Assembly (NCBI RefSeq): GCF_009649685.1
Contig: NZ_WJPK01000002.1
Coordinates: forward strand, 474,202-538,201
DNA: 64,000 nucleotides
Reading direction: 5' to 3'
Origin: Flavobacteriaceae bacterium EG-1
Lineage (GTDB): Bacteria > Bacteroidota > Bacteroidia > Flavobacteriales > Flavobacteriaceae
Shown here: positions 33,825 through 43,081 of the stretch, piece by piece
Layout: each line of letters begins with the position of its first letter
Position numbering within the stretch: position 1 is the stretch's first letter
Program-made: the position numbers and the translations under genes
Notes under the pieces: generated by a model
Database searches by the model: none
The model's input: only the letters and a program-made list of their open reading frames with translations
What the model was told of the DNA's origin: nothing

Positions 33825-34646
33825 TTAACCTAGGCCTACATCTAAGGTCATCATAACAATAAAACCACCTATAAAACCCATAACTGCAATATCTGAATGT
33901 TTGTCTTGTTGGGTTTCTGGAATTACTTCCTCTACGACAACAAATATCATTGCACCTGCTGCAAAAGATAAGGCATAAGGTAATATGGGTTGAAAAGTTA
34001 AGACTGCCCATGCACCGATTACCGCCGCAATAGGCTCTACTAATGCTGAAGCTTGACCGTATTGAAAACTTTTCCATCTACTTAATCCTTGCCTTCTTAA
34101 TGGCATAGCCACTGCAAAACCTTCAGGAAAATTCTGAAGTCCAATACCTATTGCAAGCGCAACTGCACCTCCTATTGAAGCTCCTTCAAAACCAGCCGCT
34201 ACCCCTCCAAAAAGTACACCTACAGCTAAACCTTCAGGTATATTATGCAAGGTAATTGCCAATGTTAACAATGTTGTTTTATGCCATGGTGTTTTCACAC
34301 CTTCAGCGTCAGCTTCTTTAAAATTTAAATGTAAATGCGGTAATACTTTATCTAACCCAAAAAGAAAAAGTGCTCCGAGAAAAAAACCAACTGCGGCAGG
34401 AATTACCTTTACGAATCCCGCTCCCGGACTCATTTCTATACCTGGTGCTAACAAGCTCCAAAAGCTTGCTGCAACCATAACTCCTCCAGTAAAACCAAGC
34501 ATGCCATCCATAACCGCACGATTAGGACTTTTAAACAAAAAAACAAGCGCGGCACCTGAAGCTGTTAAACCCCAGGTAAATAGAGTGGCATAAAATGCAG
34601 CTAATATGGGGTTTATTGATTCAAAATATTGAATTATCTCTTGCAT
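33825..34646 (-). CDS. ZIP-family divalent metal transporter
   Basis: A 273-aa inner-membrane protein with eight hydrophobic segments. The metal-binding motifs are present in helix 4, H134-NIPEG (134-139), and helix 5, Q171-NFPEG. GufA/ZupT-like form, without a long His-rich loop ('HLHLNFKEADAEG' at about 104-115 is the short variable loop). It imports Zn, Fe or Mn. It starts 2 bp after the DtxR-type regulator, so the regulator most likely controls it in response to its metal. Confidence 0.92.
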   Translation of the reverse strand: MQEIIQYFESINPILAAFYATLFTWGLTASGAALVFLFKSPNRAVMDGMLGFTGGVMVAASFWSLLAPGIEMSPGAGFVKVIPAAVGFFLGALFLFGLDKVLPHLHLNFKEADAEGVKTPWHKTTLLTLAITLHNIPEGLAVGVLFGGVAAGFEGASIGGAVALAIGIGLQNFPEGFAVAMPLRRQGLSRWKSFQYGQASALVEPIAAVIGAWAVLTFQPILPYALSFAAGAMIFVVVEEVIPETQQDKHSDIAVMGFIGGFIVMMTLDVGLG

Positions 34647-34648
34647 AA

Positions 34649-35305
34649 CTATTCCGTTATTTTTAAATATAAATTACTAGCTATCTGATTTGATATATGA
34701 ATTATTCTTTCGCCAATTTTAATATTATAAGAGCCATCAAATTCTTCCCGATCTATAACTAAAATTGTATCGCCCAATGCAATCTTATTCTTATCTAAAA
34801 ACTTTAGAAAAGGTGGCGAAGAGTCTTTTACCCCAACACAAACTCCAACTGAACCAATTGGTATATTGTTCAACAATTTCTTTATAGCTTTCTTAAATTC
34901 ACCACTTTTCGAAGGAATAGGATCTCCATGAGGATCAACTTCTGGGTAGCCCAAATGCTTATCTAATTGATCTATTAATTTTTCACTTTTTATATGTTCA
35001 AGCTGTTCAGCAACCTCGTGCACCTCATCCCACGAAAAATTAAGTTTCTCCACTAAAAAAACCTCCCACAACCGATGTTTTCTCACTAAAGAAAGCGCAA
35101 TACGTTGCCCATACTCACTTAAATTAACACCCTTATATGGTTTGTAATTTGCAACTCCTTTTTCTGAAAGTTTCTTAACCATATCGGTGACTGACGAAGG
35201 TTTAGTATCAACCATTTCGGCCAATGCATTAGTAGATACTATGGTATTATCTCCTTTACCTAAATGATAAATTGCCTTTATATAATCTTCCTCTGAAAGA
35301 GTCAT
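34649..35305 (-). CDS. DtxR/MntR-family metal-dependent repressor
   Basis: Full-length (218 aa from this start) regulator: winged HTH at about 1-60 ('SEEDYIKAIYHLGKGDNTIVSTNALAEMVDTKPSSVTDMVKKL'), dimerisation and metal-binding helices ('LVRKHRLWEVFLVEKLNFSWDEVHEVAEQLEHI', with H/E ligands) and a C-terminal FeoA/SH3-like domain. It senses Fe(II) or Mn(II). I prefer the ATG at 35305 (MTLSEEDY, usual family start) over 35311. Operon with the ZIP transporter; divergent from a TonB receptor, with a dyad at 35410-35425 as candidate operator. Confidence 0.9.
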   Translation of the reverse strand: MTLSEEDYIKAIYHLGKGDNTIVSTNALAEMVDTKPSSVTDMVKKLSEKGVANYKPYKGVNLSEYGQRIALSLVRKHRLWEVFLVEKLNFSWDEVHEVAEQLEHIKSEKLIDQLDKHLGYPEVDPHGDPIPSKSGEFKKAIKKLLNNIPIGSVGVCVGVKDSSPPFLKFLDKNKIALGDTILVIDREEFDGSYNIKIGERIIHISNQIASNLYLKITE

Positions 35306-35409
35306 GAACATAAAATTTTTATTTAACAGCTCATAATTACTTGTACAACTAAGTATTCCTGCTAAATACTATTTATACAAAAATACATTTTTATATGTAA
35401 AAACATATT

Positions 35410-35425
35410 TTTAGATTTGTCTAAA
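35410..35425 (+). promoter_or_regulatory. Candidate DtxR operator overlapping the TonB-receptor -7 box
   Basis: TTTAGA-TTTG-TCTAAA: 6-bp arms around 4 bp, which contains TAGATTTG (35412-35419), an exact TAnnTTTG -7 box, 41 bp before the receptor ATG. A second dyad, ATATG/CATAT, lies at 35393-35408. Binding here would block the receptor promoter and sits within the divergent DtxR gene's control region. Confidence 0.55.
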
Positions 35426-35460
35426 TATTTATTTTTACCATTCGAAATACTAATCATGTT

Positions 35461-37731
35461 ATGAAACAAAAAAACACTTTAATTATTATGTGTATGTTTT
35501 GTTTAATTATAAATACAATTTACGCGCAAGACACTGATATTGCAGGCACTATATCGGATAATGCAACAACAATTCCTTTTGCAAACGTTTATCTTGAAAA
35601 CACGCCATATGGTGCTTCTTCTGATAATGAAGGTAATTTTATATTGAAAAATATTCCTCTAGGAGATTATATTTTGAAAGTCAAATTTCTTGGATACCTA
35701 AATTACACTAAGAAAATTAGTTTAAAGGAAGACAAGGTGAAAACAGTATTAATAAAATTAATTCCCTCCTCCGAACAATTAGAAGAAACAGTTGTTACAG
35801 GTACTTTAAAGGCTGTTCGGCGATCAGAAAGTCCGGTTCCAGTTGAAGTATATAGTCCTACCTTCTTAAAGAAGAATCCGACGGCAAATATCTTTGAAGC
35901 ATTACAAAATGTAAACGGCGTACGACCTCAAATTAATTGTAATGTGTGTAATACTGGAGATATACATATTAATGGGTTGGAAGGACCTTATACTCTTGTG
36001 CTAATTGACGGAATGCCTATAGTAAGTGGTTTAAGTACGGTATATGGCCTTTCTGGTATTCCGAACTCCCTAATTGAACAAATAGAAATTGTTAAAGGCC
36101 CCGCATCAAGTTTATATGGGAGTGAAGCTGTTGGGGGCTTAATAAACATTATTACCAAAAATGCATTGAATGCTCCCAGCATAGCAGCAGATGCATTCAT
36201 GTCCGATTGGGGAGAATACAATTTAGATATAGGTGCTAAAATTGATGTTGGACAAAAAACTAGTTTACTTCTAGGTATGAATTACTTCAATTTTGAAAAT
36301 CCAATTGATAATAATAGTGATAATTTTACAGATTTAACATTACAAGATCGTATTTCAATTTTTCAAAAATGGAATTTTAAAAGAGACCAAGGCCGTATTT
36401 TTTCTTTGGCTGGTCGATTTTTTTACGAAGACCGATGGGGTGGAGAATTACAATGGACACCAGCATATAGAGGGGGTAATGAAATATACGGTGAAAGTAT
36501 CTATACTACTCGTTGGGAAATATTAGGTAAATATCAATTACCGCTAAAAGAAAAACTCTTGTTATCCTTCTCCTATAACGACCATGCGCAAAACTCCGTT
36601 TACGGAGATGTTGCATACATCGCTGATCAACGCATAGGATTTACCCAATTAACATGGGATAAAAAATTAGGAATTAATGATTTACTAGTAGGAGCAGCAA
36701 TGCGCTATAATTATTACAATGATAATACAACCGCAACTACTGTAGCCGATGAAGTGGTAATACCAAGTTTATTTATGCAAAATGAAATAAACATCTCAAA
36801 AAAACATTCACTGTTACTTGGTATGCGATATGATTATGATAAAAGACATGGCAATATTTGGACACCAAGAGCGGCCTATCGTTTTAAGATAAGTGACAAT
36901 GATATTTTAAGAATTAATGCTGGTACAGGTTTTAGAGTGGTAAATTTGTTTACAGAAGAGCATGCTGCACTCACAGGTGCACGTGATGTAATCGTTACTG
37001 AAAAACTAGAACCGGAACAGTCTTTTAACATCAACTTAAATTACCTTAAAAAAATATATTCGAGTAATGGTGTTTTTGCTAACATAGATGCTTCATTATT
37101 CTATACAAATTTTAGCAACGCAATCTTACCAGACTATGACTCAAACCCAAATCAGATAATTTATAACAATTTAGATGACAATTCTATTTCGCAAGGTATT
37201 AGCTTAAATATTGATGTTAATTTTCCTATTGGACTTAAAATATTACTTGGAGGAACCTTACAAGATGTAAGCCAAACAGAAAATGGAATTACAAGTCAGC
37301 AAATATTAACAGAATCGTATACAGGAACCTGGAGTTTAGGTTACGATTTTAAAAAAATTGATTTAAGTATTGATTATACTGGTAACATCTATGGTCCAAT
37401 GCGGCTCCCAACTCTAGGTACTAATGATCCAAGAAAAGATTATTCACCAACTTGGAGTATTCAAAACATACAATTTACCTATAAAGCCATTAAAAATTTT
37501 GAGCTATACGGTGGCGTAAAAAATCTTCTTGACTGGACCCCAAATAAAAATAATCCATTTATAATAGCAAGGGCTCATGATCCTTTTGACAAAAACGTAA
37601 CTTTTGATAGCAATGGTGATGCAGTTGCAACTGCAAATAACCCTAATGCATTAACATTTGACCCATCATATGTATACGGACCAAACCAAGGGATACGTAC
37701 ATTTTTTGGTATCCGATATAACTTAAATTAG
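35461..37731 (+). CDS. TonB-dependent outer-membrane receptor, probably for a metal complex
   Basis: A 756-aa receptor: signal peptide (ends about residue 22, IYAQ), a carboxypeptidase-like regulatory domain (about 25-105), a plug (about 110-235; 'VVTGTLKAVRRSESPVPVEV', 'VLIDGMPIVSGLSTVYGLSGIP', 'EIVKGPASSLYGSEAVGGLINIITK') and a 22-strand barrel ending 'TFFGIRYNLN'. The plug has a CNVCNTGD pair of Cys. Substrate is not readable, but the divergent DtxR-ZIP operon and the operator-like dyad at its promoter argue for iron, manganese, zinc or a chelate. The 3' end overlaps the converging polyprenyl synthase gene by 4 bp. Confidence 0.9.
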   Translation: MKQKNTLIIMCMFCLIINTIYAQDTDIAGTISDNATTIPFANVYLENTPYGASSDNEGNFILKNIPLGDYILKVKFLGYLNYTKKISLKEDKVKTVLIKLIPSSEQLEETVVTGTLKAVRRSESPVPVEVYSPTFLKKNPTANIFEALQNVNGVRPQINCNVCNTGDIHINGLEGPYTLVLIDGMPIVSGLSTVYGLSGIPNSLIEQIEIVKGPASSLYGSEAVGGLINIITKNALNAPSIAADAFMSDWGEYNLDIGAKIDVGQKTSLLLGMNYFNFENPIDNNSDNFTDLTLQDRISIFQKWNFKRDQGRIFSLAGRFFYEDRWGGELQWTPAYRGGNEIYGESIYTTRWEILGKYQLPLKEKLLLSFSYNDHAQNSVYGDVAYIADQRIGFTQLTWDKKLGINDLLVGAAMRYNYYNDNTTATTVADEVVIPSLFMQNEINISKKHSLLLGMRYDYDKRHGNIWTPRAAYRFKISDNDILRINAGTGFRVVNLFTEEHAALTGARDVIVTEKLEPEQSFNINLNYLKKIYSSNGVFANIDASLFYTNFSNAILPDYDSNPNQIIYNNLDDNSISQGISLNIDVNFPIGLKILLGGTLQDVSQTENGITSQQILTESYTGTWSLGYDFKKIDLSIDYTGNIYGPMRLPTLGTNDPRKDYSPTWSIQNIQFTYKAIKNFELYGGVKNLLDWTPNKNNPFIIARAHDPFDKNVTFDSNGDAVATANNPNALTFDPSYVYGPNQGIRTFFGIRYNLN

Positions 37732-38702
37732 ACCTTACGACGCATTAAATTACTACCAAATTCTTTTAGCAAAGCCTTTTTTTCTTGTGATATTGACAAA
37801 AGAGAAAGCACATCAAAAGCCTTTTGCGTATACCATTCTATTTCTTTTTGAATGGCAGGTACGGCACCCGTTTCTATAAAAATACTTTTCGTTAAATCAA
37901 TTTTATCTTTAGAATCTTCGGTACGAATTGAGAACAAATCTTGAAGTTCTTTTTGCACTTTAATTGATCCCAACTCAAGTGATTTTAAATACAAAAAGGT
38001 TTTTTTATTTTCAATAATATCCCCACCAACCTGTTTTCCGAAGGTAACTGGATTACCAAAAGCGTCTAAATAATCATCTTGTAATTGGAAAGCAATACCA
38101 AGATTTCGACCAAACTCATAAATACTTTCTTGCGATTCTTTTGAAGCGTGCGCTATTATTCCTCCCATTTTTAAAGCTGCGGCAACCAATACGGCAGTTT
38201 TATATTCAATCATTTTAAGATATTCTGGAATGGTTACATGGTCTCGTGTTTCAAAATCAATATCATATTGTTGCCCTTCACAAACCTCTAGCGCGGTTTT
38301 ACTAAATAACTGTGCCAGTTGTCTAAAAATATTACCCTCATAATTTTCGAATAACTGATACGCAGTAATAAGCATTGCATCTCCGGAAAGAATTCCAGTA
38401 TTAATATCCCATTTTTCGTGTACAGTAGTTTTGCCTCTACGTATAGGGGCATCATCCATAATATCATCGTGTACAAGCGAAAAATTATGAAAGACTTCAA
38501 TGGCTAAGGCTGCATCTAATGCCTTATTATAATCTGTATCAAATACTTCAGCAGCCATTAGTGTTAAAACTGGGCGTAACCTTTTACCTCCTAAACCTAA
38601 AATGTACGTAATCGGCTCATATAAGTTTACTGGCTCTTTGGTTTTAACCTCAGACTCTAAATAATGTATAAATGCTGAACGATAAGAATCAATAGACTGC
38701 AT
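37728..38702 (-). CDS. Trans-polyprenyl diphosphate synthase
   Basis: A 324-aa isoprenoid chain-elongating enzyme. First Asp-rich motif DDIMD at 79-83, second DDYLD at 209-213, plus 'GGKRLRP' at 38-44 (IPP site). It condenses isopentenyl diphosphate with allylic diphosphates; product length (farnesyl, geranylgeranyl or longer) depends on the residues before the first motif and cannot be safely told. It would use the isoprenoid units supplied by the dxs pathway encoded 18 kb away. Confidence 0.93.
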   Translation of the reverse strand: MQSIDSYRSAFIHYLESEVKTKEPVNLYEPITYILGLGGKRLRPVLTLMAAEVFDTDYNKALDAALAIEVFHNFSLVHDDIMDDAPIRRGKTTVHEKWDINTGILSGDAMLITAYQLFENYEGNIFRQLAQLFSKTALEVCEGQQYDIDFETRDHVTIPEYLKMIEYKTAVLVAAALKMGGIIAHASKESQESIYEFGRNLGIAFQLQDDYLDAFGNPVTFGKQVGGDIIENKKTFLYLKSLELGSIKVQKELQDLFSIRTEDSKDKIDLTKSIFIETGAVPAIQKEIEWYTQKAFDVLSLLSISQEKKALLKEFGSNLMRRKV

Positions 38703-38801
38703 GCTAAAATTTTGGATAAAAATACATTCATTTTAATAAAGAATTGCCTCAAAAACACTATCCACACAGTTATTTGTAAAAAAATTCACTTAAAAATGCA
38801 A

Positions 38802-38809
38802 TAGATTTG
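38802..38809 (+). promoter_or_regulatory. -7 promoter box of the sigma-factor gene
   Basis: TAGATTTG, exact TAnnTTTG, 45 bp before the ATG at 38855. Confidence 0.5.
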
Positions 38810-38854
38810 AAAAGTATCGTCTTTAGTATTGAAGCCACAGCAAACTATTTTTGA

Positions 38855-39397
38855 ATGCCAACGAATTCAGAAAATAAAAAAAACCTAAGATCATTTTTCG
38901 ATGCGGAATATCATGCGCTTAAATCGTATGCTAAATCGCGAATAGATGATACTGCAGACCGTGATGCTGGAGACATAGTACAAGAAGTAGCTTTAAAACT
39001 TTTTTCACGAGCAGACAGTTTATCTCCGATTGATAATATAGCCTCTTTCGTCTATAACTCAATCAGAAATAAAGTTATTGATATCATGAGAAAAAAGAAA
39101 AATGAAACCAGTCTTGAACAAGATATGGAGATTCGCCTTCATGAATTCACAGAACTTTTTTATAAAAATTCTGCGAATGACTATTCAGAAGAAATGATTA
39201 CTGAATTGAAAAATGCAATTGGTAATCTAAAACCGCTTTATAGAAATATAATACTAGCAATAGATTTTGAAGGATATACATACAATCAATTGTCAATAAG
39301 GACGAATATTCCACCAGGAACATTAATGTCTAGACGACATCGCGCACTATCAATATTATTGCAAGAATTAGAACCTAAAAAACAAACTATTAATTAA
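38855..39397 (+). CDS. RNA polymerase sigma factor, ECF type
   Basis: A 180-aa sigma-70-family protein with region 2 ('FFDAEYHALKSYAKSR', 'DAGDIVQEVALKLFSRA', 'IASFVYNSIRNKVIDIMRKKK') and region 4 HTH ('AIDFEGYTYNQLSIRTNIPPGTLMSRRHRALS'), no region 1.1 or 3. It would direct RNA polymerase to a specific stress or envelope regulon. The next gene, 12 bp downstream, is a membrane protein and could be its regulator, although it has no recognised anti-sigma fold. Confidence 0.88.
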   Translation: MPTNSENKKNLRSFFDAEYHALKSYAKSRIDDTADRDAGDIVQEVALKLFSRADSLSPIDNIASFVYNSIRNKVIDIMRKKKNETSLEQDMEIRLHEFTELFYKNSANDYSEEMITELKNAIGNLKPLYRNIILAIDFEGYTYNQLSIRTNIPPGTLMSRRHRALSILLQELEPKKQTIN

Positions 39398-39409
39398 AAT
39401 GATAAAGTT

Positions 39410-39817
39410 ATGGATGAGTATATAGAACATAAGGTTAAAGGCAAAGCTGAAAAATTTTTTCGTAGCTTCTTTAAAGTGATTTTCATGATTATAGCAGCAA
39501 TTATTTTTCTCCTATTATTTGGCTACGGATTTATGCTCTTATGGAATTGGTTAATGCCGGAAGTTTTCGGCCTACCTATTTTATCTTATTGGAAGGCAGT
39601 AGGAATCTTGGTAATGGCAAAATTACTATTTGGCAACTTTGAAAGCAAAGGACATAAAAAAAGCAAATCCAAATCTCGTAAAAAAACAAAAGGTCATAAT
39701 TGGGACAAATGTAAAAGTGATTTTTCAAAATGGGAATTCTATGATGCCTTTTGGAAAGAAGAAGGAGAAATTGCATTTGACGATTACGTAAAACGAAATC
39801 AGAAAGATAAACAATGA
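39410..39817 (+). CDS. Small membrane protein following the sigma factor
   Basis: A 135-aa protein with two hydrophobic segments (about 23-48 and 60-77), a Lys/Ser-rich stretch (KGHKKSKSKSRKKTKGH) and an acidic aromatic tail ('FSKWEFYDAFWKEEGEIAFDDYV'). Family not recognised. Close spacing to the sigma gene argues for co-expression and a functional link, for instance as a membrane-bound anti-sigma factor, but no zinc-binding HxxxCxxC motif is present. Confidence 0.6.
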   Translation: MDEYIEHKVKGKAEKFFRSFFKVIFMIIAAIIFLLLFGYGFMLLWNWLMPEVFGLPILSYWKAVGILVMAKLLFGNFESKGHKKSKSKSRKKTKGHNWDKCKSDFSKWEFYDAFWKEEGEIAFDDYVKRNQKDKQ

Positions 39818-39856
39818 TAAAAATCATAAAACAGTGTTAAAAAAACGTAAAACTTT

Positions 39857-39897
39857 GGAAACTTTTAATGTTTTTAAAGTTTCCTAACGTATTTTTG
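39857..39897 (+). promoter_or_regulatory. Inverted repeat and promoter of the efflux operon
   Basis: GGAAACTTT (39857-39865), 10-bp spacer, AAAGTTTCC (39876-39884): perfect 9-bp arms, the size of a TetR operator. It is directly followed by TATTTTTG (39890-39897), an exact -7 box. With the start codon at 39907 the leader would be only a few bases. Confidence 0.6.
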
Positions 39898-39906
39898 CCA
39901 CCTCTT

Positions 39907-40512
39907 ATGAAAGAAAAAATTTTAAATAAAGCTACTGACATGTTTTTGACTCTCGGGTTCAAAAGTGTTACTATGGATGATCTTGCCAATGAAATGGGCA
40001 TCTCAAAAAAAACAATTTATTCTCATTTTGATAACAAGACCAATTTAATAGCTGAAAGTACATCTTGCCTTTTTTGTAACATTTCACAAGGTATAGACGA
40101 CATATGTTCAAATAATAAAAATCCAATTGAAGAACTATACGAAATAAAGAAATTTGTAATGATGCATTTAAAAAATGAGAAATCATCACCTCAGTATCAA
40201 TTACAAAAGTACTACCCTAAAATATATGAATCACTAAAACTTAGGCAGTACGACGTAATGAAAGAATGTGTTGTTCACAATATTAAAAAAGGAATAGAAC
40301 AAAAAATTTATCGTGAAAACCTAAATATTGAGTTTGTAGCAAAAATTTATTTTACGGGTGTTATCGGTATTAAAGACCAAAAAATGTTTCCATCAGACAA
40401 GTTTCCAATAACAGAGTTAATGGACAATTATTTGGAATATCACTTAAGAGGGATTGTTACTCCTAAGGGCAGAAAAATATTAAACACAATCATCAATTCA
40501 AATCAAGAATAA
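39907..40512 (+). CDS. TetR/AcrR-family repressor of the efflux operon
   Basis: A regulator with an N-terminal HTH ('KEKILNKATDMFLTLGFKSVTMDDLANEMGISKKTIYSHFDNKTNLI') and a helical ligand-binding domain. I start it at the ATG at 39907 (MKEKIL), since the upstream ATG at 39868 lies inside the inverted repeat and before the -7 box. It overlaps the tolC-like gene by one base (40512), and likely represses the operon through the dyad at 39857-39884. Confidence 0.9.
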   Translation: MKEKILNKATDMFLTLGFKSVTMDDLANEMGISKKTIYSHFDNKTNLIAESTSCLFCNISQGIDDICSNNKNPIEELYEIKKFVMMHLKNEKSSPQYQLQKYYPKIYESLKLRQYDVMKECVVHNIKKGIEQKIYRENLNIEFVAKIYFTGVIGIKDQKMFPSDKFPITELMDNYLEYHLRGIVTPKGRKILNTIINSNQE

Positions 40513-41852
40513 TGAGAAATCATTTTATACTATTAATTATAATTTTATTTACAACAATAGGTTATTCACAAAATGTGACTGAAACTTCAAATTTTACATT
40601 AGAAGAAGCTATAGCCTTTGCACTAGAAAATAATTATAGCGCAATAAATGCCAATAGAGATATTGAAGATGCTCAAAAACAAAAATGGGAAACAATAGCG
40701 TCAGGCTTACCACAAGTAAGTGCAGGTATTAGCTATCAAAACCAACTTAAACAACCAGTATCAGTTATTCCAGCTGAAATATTTGGTGGTGAACCAGGCA
40801 CTTATGCAGAAGTTGTATTTTCTCAACCACAAAGTGCAACGGCAACCGCTACTTTAACCCAACAAATTTTTGATGGCTCATACATAGTTGGTGTTCAAGC
40901 CACAAAATCTTTTCTAAGTTATAGTCAAAACAACAAAGAGAAAACGGATCAAGATGTACGTAAAGCGGTAACCGAAGCTTATGGCAATGTTCTTCTTGCC
41001 AAAGAAAGCGTGGCCATTTTGGAAAAAAATAAAGAAGCGTTGGAGAAAAACTTATATGAAACACAAAAACTCTATGAAAACGGTTTAGGTGAAGAAGAAA
41101 GTGTTGAACAATTACAAATTACATTATCATCTGTAGACAACCAACTAAAAAATGCAATTCGTTTAAAAAACATAACACTACAAATGTTAAATGTAGTAAT
41201 GGGAATTGCAATTGAAGCACCAACTAAATTATCGGAAAATTTAGATGATTTAGCACAAAAACAAATTGTTCCTGAATTAACTGAAGAAGATTTTAATATC
41301 GAAAATAATGTAGACTATAAAATGGCCCTCAATTTAAATGAGCAACGTTTTTATGAGCTAAAACTCGCCAAAAGTAGAGCACTGCCTACTCTAAACGCCT
41401 TCGTTAATTATGGTACAGCTGCATATGCCGACAACTTCGACTTTTTTAAAAGTGAACAACAATGGTTTAATTCTTCAATTTTAGGATTGGATTTAAGTAT
41501 ACCTATCTTTAGTTCTTTTAAAAGATCCGCAAGTACCGCTAGAGCTAAAATTGCTTTAGAAAAAGCAAAAACACAACTTTCTGAGGCTGAAGAACAAATA
41601 CGTTTACAATTAGAAAGCTCAAAGAGTGACTACATTCTCGCAATAGAAGAATATGATACAGCAAAAAACAACCTCGATTTAGCGGAACGTATTGAGAATA
41701 AAAATCAAATAAAATATACCGAAGGTTTAGCCAGTAGTTTTGAGCTAAGACAAGCACAAATTCAATTATATGATGCACAACAAGGTTATCTACAATCAAT
41801 GGTAGAAGTCATCAACAAGAAAACTAACCTAGAAACTATTATCAACAACTAA
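40512..41852 (+). CDS. TolC-family outer-membrane efflux protein
   Basis: A 446-aa protein with a Sec signal (ends GYSQ) and the two duplicated OEP domains: 'FTLEEAIAFALENNYSAINANRDIEDAQKQKWETIASGLPQVSAGISY' and the second half with long helices ('EALEKNLYETQKLYENGLGEEESVEQLQIT', 'ARAKIALEKAKTQLSEAEEQIRLQLESSKSDYI'). It forms the outer-membrane/periplasmic channel of a tripartite efflux pump with the two genes that follow. Start overlaps the TetR stop. Confidence 0.93.
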   Translation: MRNHFILLIIILFTTIGYSQNVTETSNFTLEEAIAFALENNYSAINANRDIEDAQKQKWETIASGLPQVSAGISYQNQLKQPVSVIPAEIFGGEPGTYAEVVFSQPQSATATATLTQQIFDGSYIVGVQATKSFLSYSQNNKEKTDQDVRKAVTEAYGNVLLAKESVAILEKNKEALEKNLYETQKLYENGLGEEESVEQLQITLSSVDNQLKNAIRLKNITLQMLNVVMGIAIEAPTKLSENLDDLAQKQIVPELTEEDFNIENNVDYKMALNLNEQRFYELKLAKSRALPTLNAFVNYGTAAYADNFDFFKSEQQWFNSSILGLDLSIPIFSSFKRSASTARAKIALEKAKTQLSEAEEQIRLQLESSKSDYILAIEEYDTAKNNLDLAERIENKNQIKYTEGLASSFELRQAQIQLYDAQQGYLQSMVEVINKKTNLETIINN

Positions 41853-41893
41853 TAATTTTTACAAAAAAACATCAATCTATAAACAACCATAAA

Positions 41894-43081
41894 ATGAGAA
41901 ACATTGTATATTTTCTTATCATCACAACCCTATTAATTTCCTGTGGAGGTAGCCAAGAAACATCAATTGACGATGTTATTACCAATGGAAATTTAGAAAC
42001 GTTAAGAGCTAAAAAATCTGAGTTTTCAATTCAACATCAAAAACTAGAGGATCAAATTAAATTGTTAGATTCCGTTATAGCAACTAAATCTGGACAAGAT
42101 AAATTACCATTAGTCACTACTATTAAGGTTGAAGCACAAGATTTTAAGCATTTTCTTGAATTACAAGGAAACGTAAAAACAAAACAAAATGTTTTAATAT
42201 ACCCAGAGATGTCTGGCACATTAAAACGTGTTTATGTTAAGGAGGGGCAACGAGTAAGTAAAGGACAAATACTTGCAACAATAGACGATGGCGGAATGAG
42301 CAGTCAACTATCGCAACTTAAAACTCAAACCGAATTAGCAAAAACTACCTTTGAAAGACAGAAAAGTTTATGGGAACAAAATATAGGTTCTGAAATTCAA
42401 TACCTACAAGCTAAAGCTCAATATGAAGCAAATGAAAGTGCTGTTAAACAGGCTGAAAGTCAATTAGGAAAATCAACTATTAGAGCACCATTTTCTGGAA
42501 TTATTGATGACGTAATTAAAGACCAAGGTACAGTTGTTTCACCAGGGCCAGGCTCAGAAGTTTTTAGAATAGTTAACCTCTCTGATATGTTTATCGAAGT
42601 TGATGTGCCGGAAACGTACTTAGGCGGAATTACTAAAGGTAAAGATGCCTTGGTTTACTTTCCAGTATTGGGTGATACTCTTGAAACCAAAATTAGACAG
42701 ACTGGAAATTTTATCAACCCAAGCAACCGAGCATTTAAAGTTGAAATTCCCGTATTAAATAAAAAAGGAAATATTAAACCTAATCTAACGGCTAAAGTTA
42801 GTTTAAACGACTATTCAAAAGAAAATGCGATTATAATTCCACAGAGTATTATCTCTGAAAACGCTGAAGGCGAACAGTACGTTTATGTAGCTACTCAACC
42901 AGACGAAAATAATAAAAGTAATGTTGCACGAAAAATTATTGAAACTGGTAAAACCCAAGGTAACTTGGTTGAAGTGCTATCTGGAGTTAATGATGGGGAT
43001 CAACTGGTTAAAGAAGGTGCTCGTACTGTAAAGGACGGTCAAAATGTTGAAATTTTAAAAACCAGCTCTGATGGACAGTAA
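41894..43081 (+). CDS. RND efflux periplasmic adaptor (membrane-fusion lipoprotein)
   Basis: A 395-aa lipoprotein (LLISC, Cys17) with a short coiled coil, barrel-sandwich lipoyl halves ('VLIYPEMSGTLKRVYVKEGQRVSKGQILATID' and 'KSTIRAPFSGIIDDVIKDQGTVVSPG'), beta-barrel and membrane-proximal domains. It links the TolC-type channel to the RND pump. The end overlaps the pump gene by 11 bp. Confidence 0.93.
   Translation: MRNIVYFLIITTLLISCGGSQETSIDDVITNGNLETLRAKKSEFSIQHQKLEDQIKLLDSVIATKSGQDKLPLVTTIKVEAQDFKHFLELQGNVKTKQNVLIYPEMSGTLKRVYVKEGQRVSKGQILATIDDGGMSSQLSQLKTQTELAKTTFERQKSLWEQNIGSEIQYLQAKAQYEANESAVKQAESQLGKSTIRAPFSGIIDDVIKDQGTVVSPGPGSEVFRIVNLSDMFIEVDVPETYLGGITKGKDALVYFPVLGDTLETKIRQTGNFINPSNRAFKVEIPVLNKKGNIKPNLTAKVSLNDYSKENAIIIPQSIISENAEGEQYVYVATQPDENNKSNVARKIIETGKTQGNLVEVLSGVNDGDQLVKEGARTVKDGQNVEILKTSSDGQ

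Noticed and set aside
33820-34077. 85-codon minus-strand ORF
   Set aside because: Same-strand frame-shifted shadow of the ZIP transporter gene; Cys/Arg-rich nonsense sequence.
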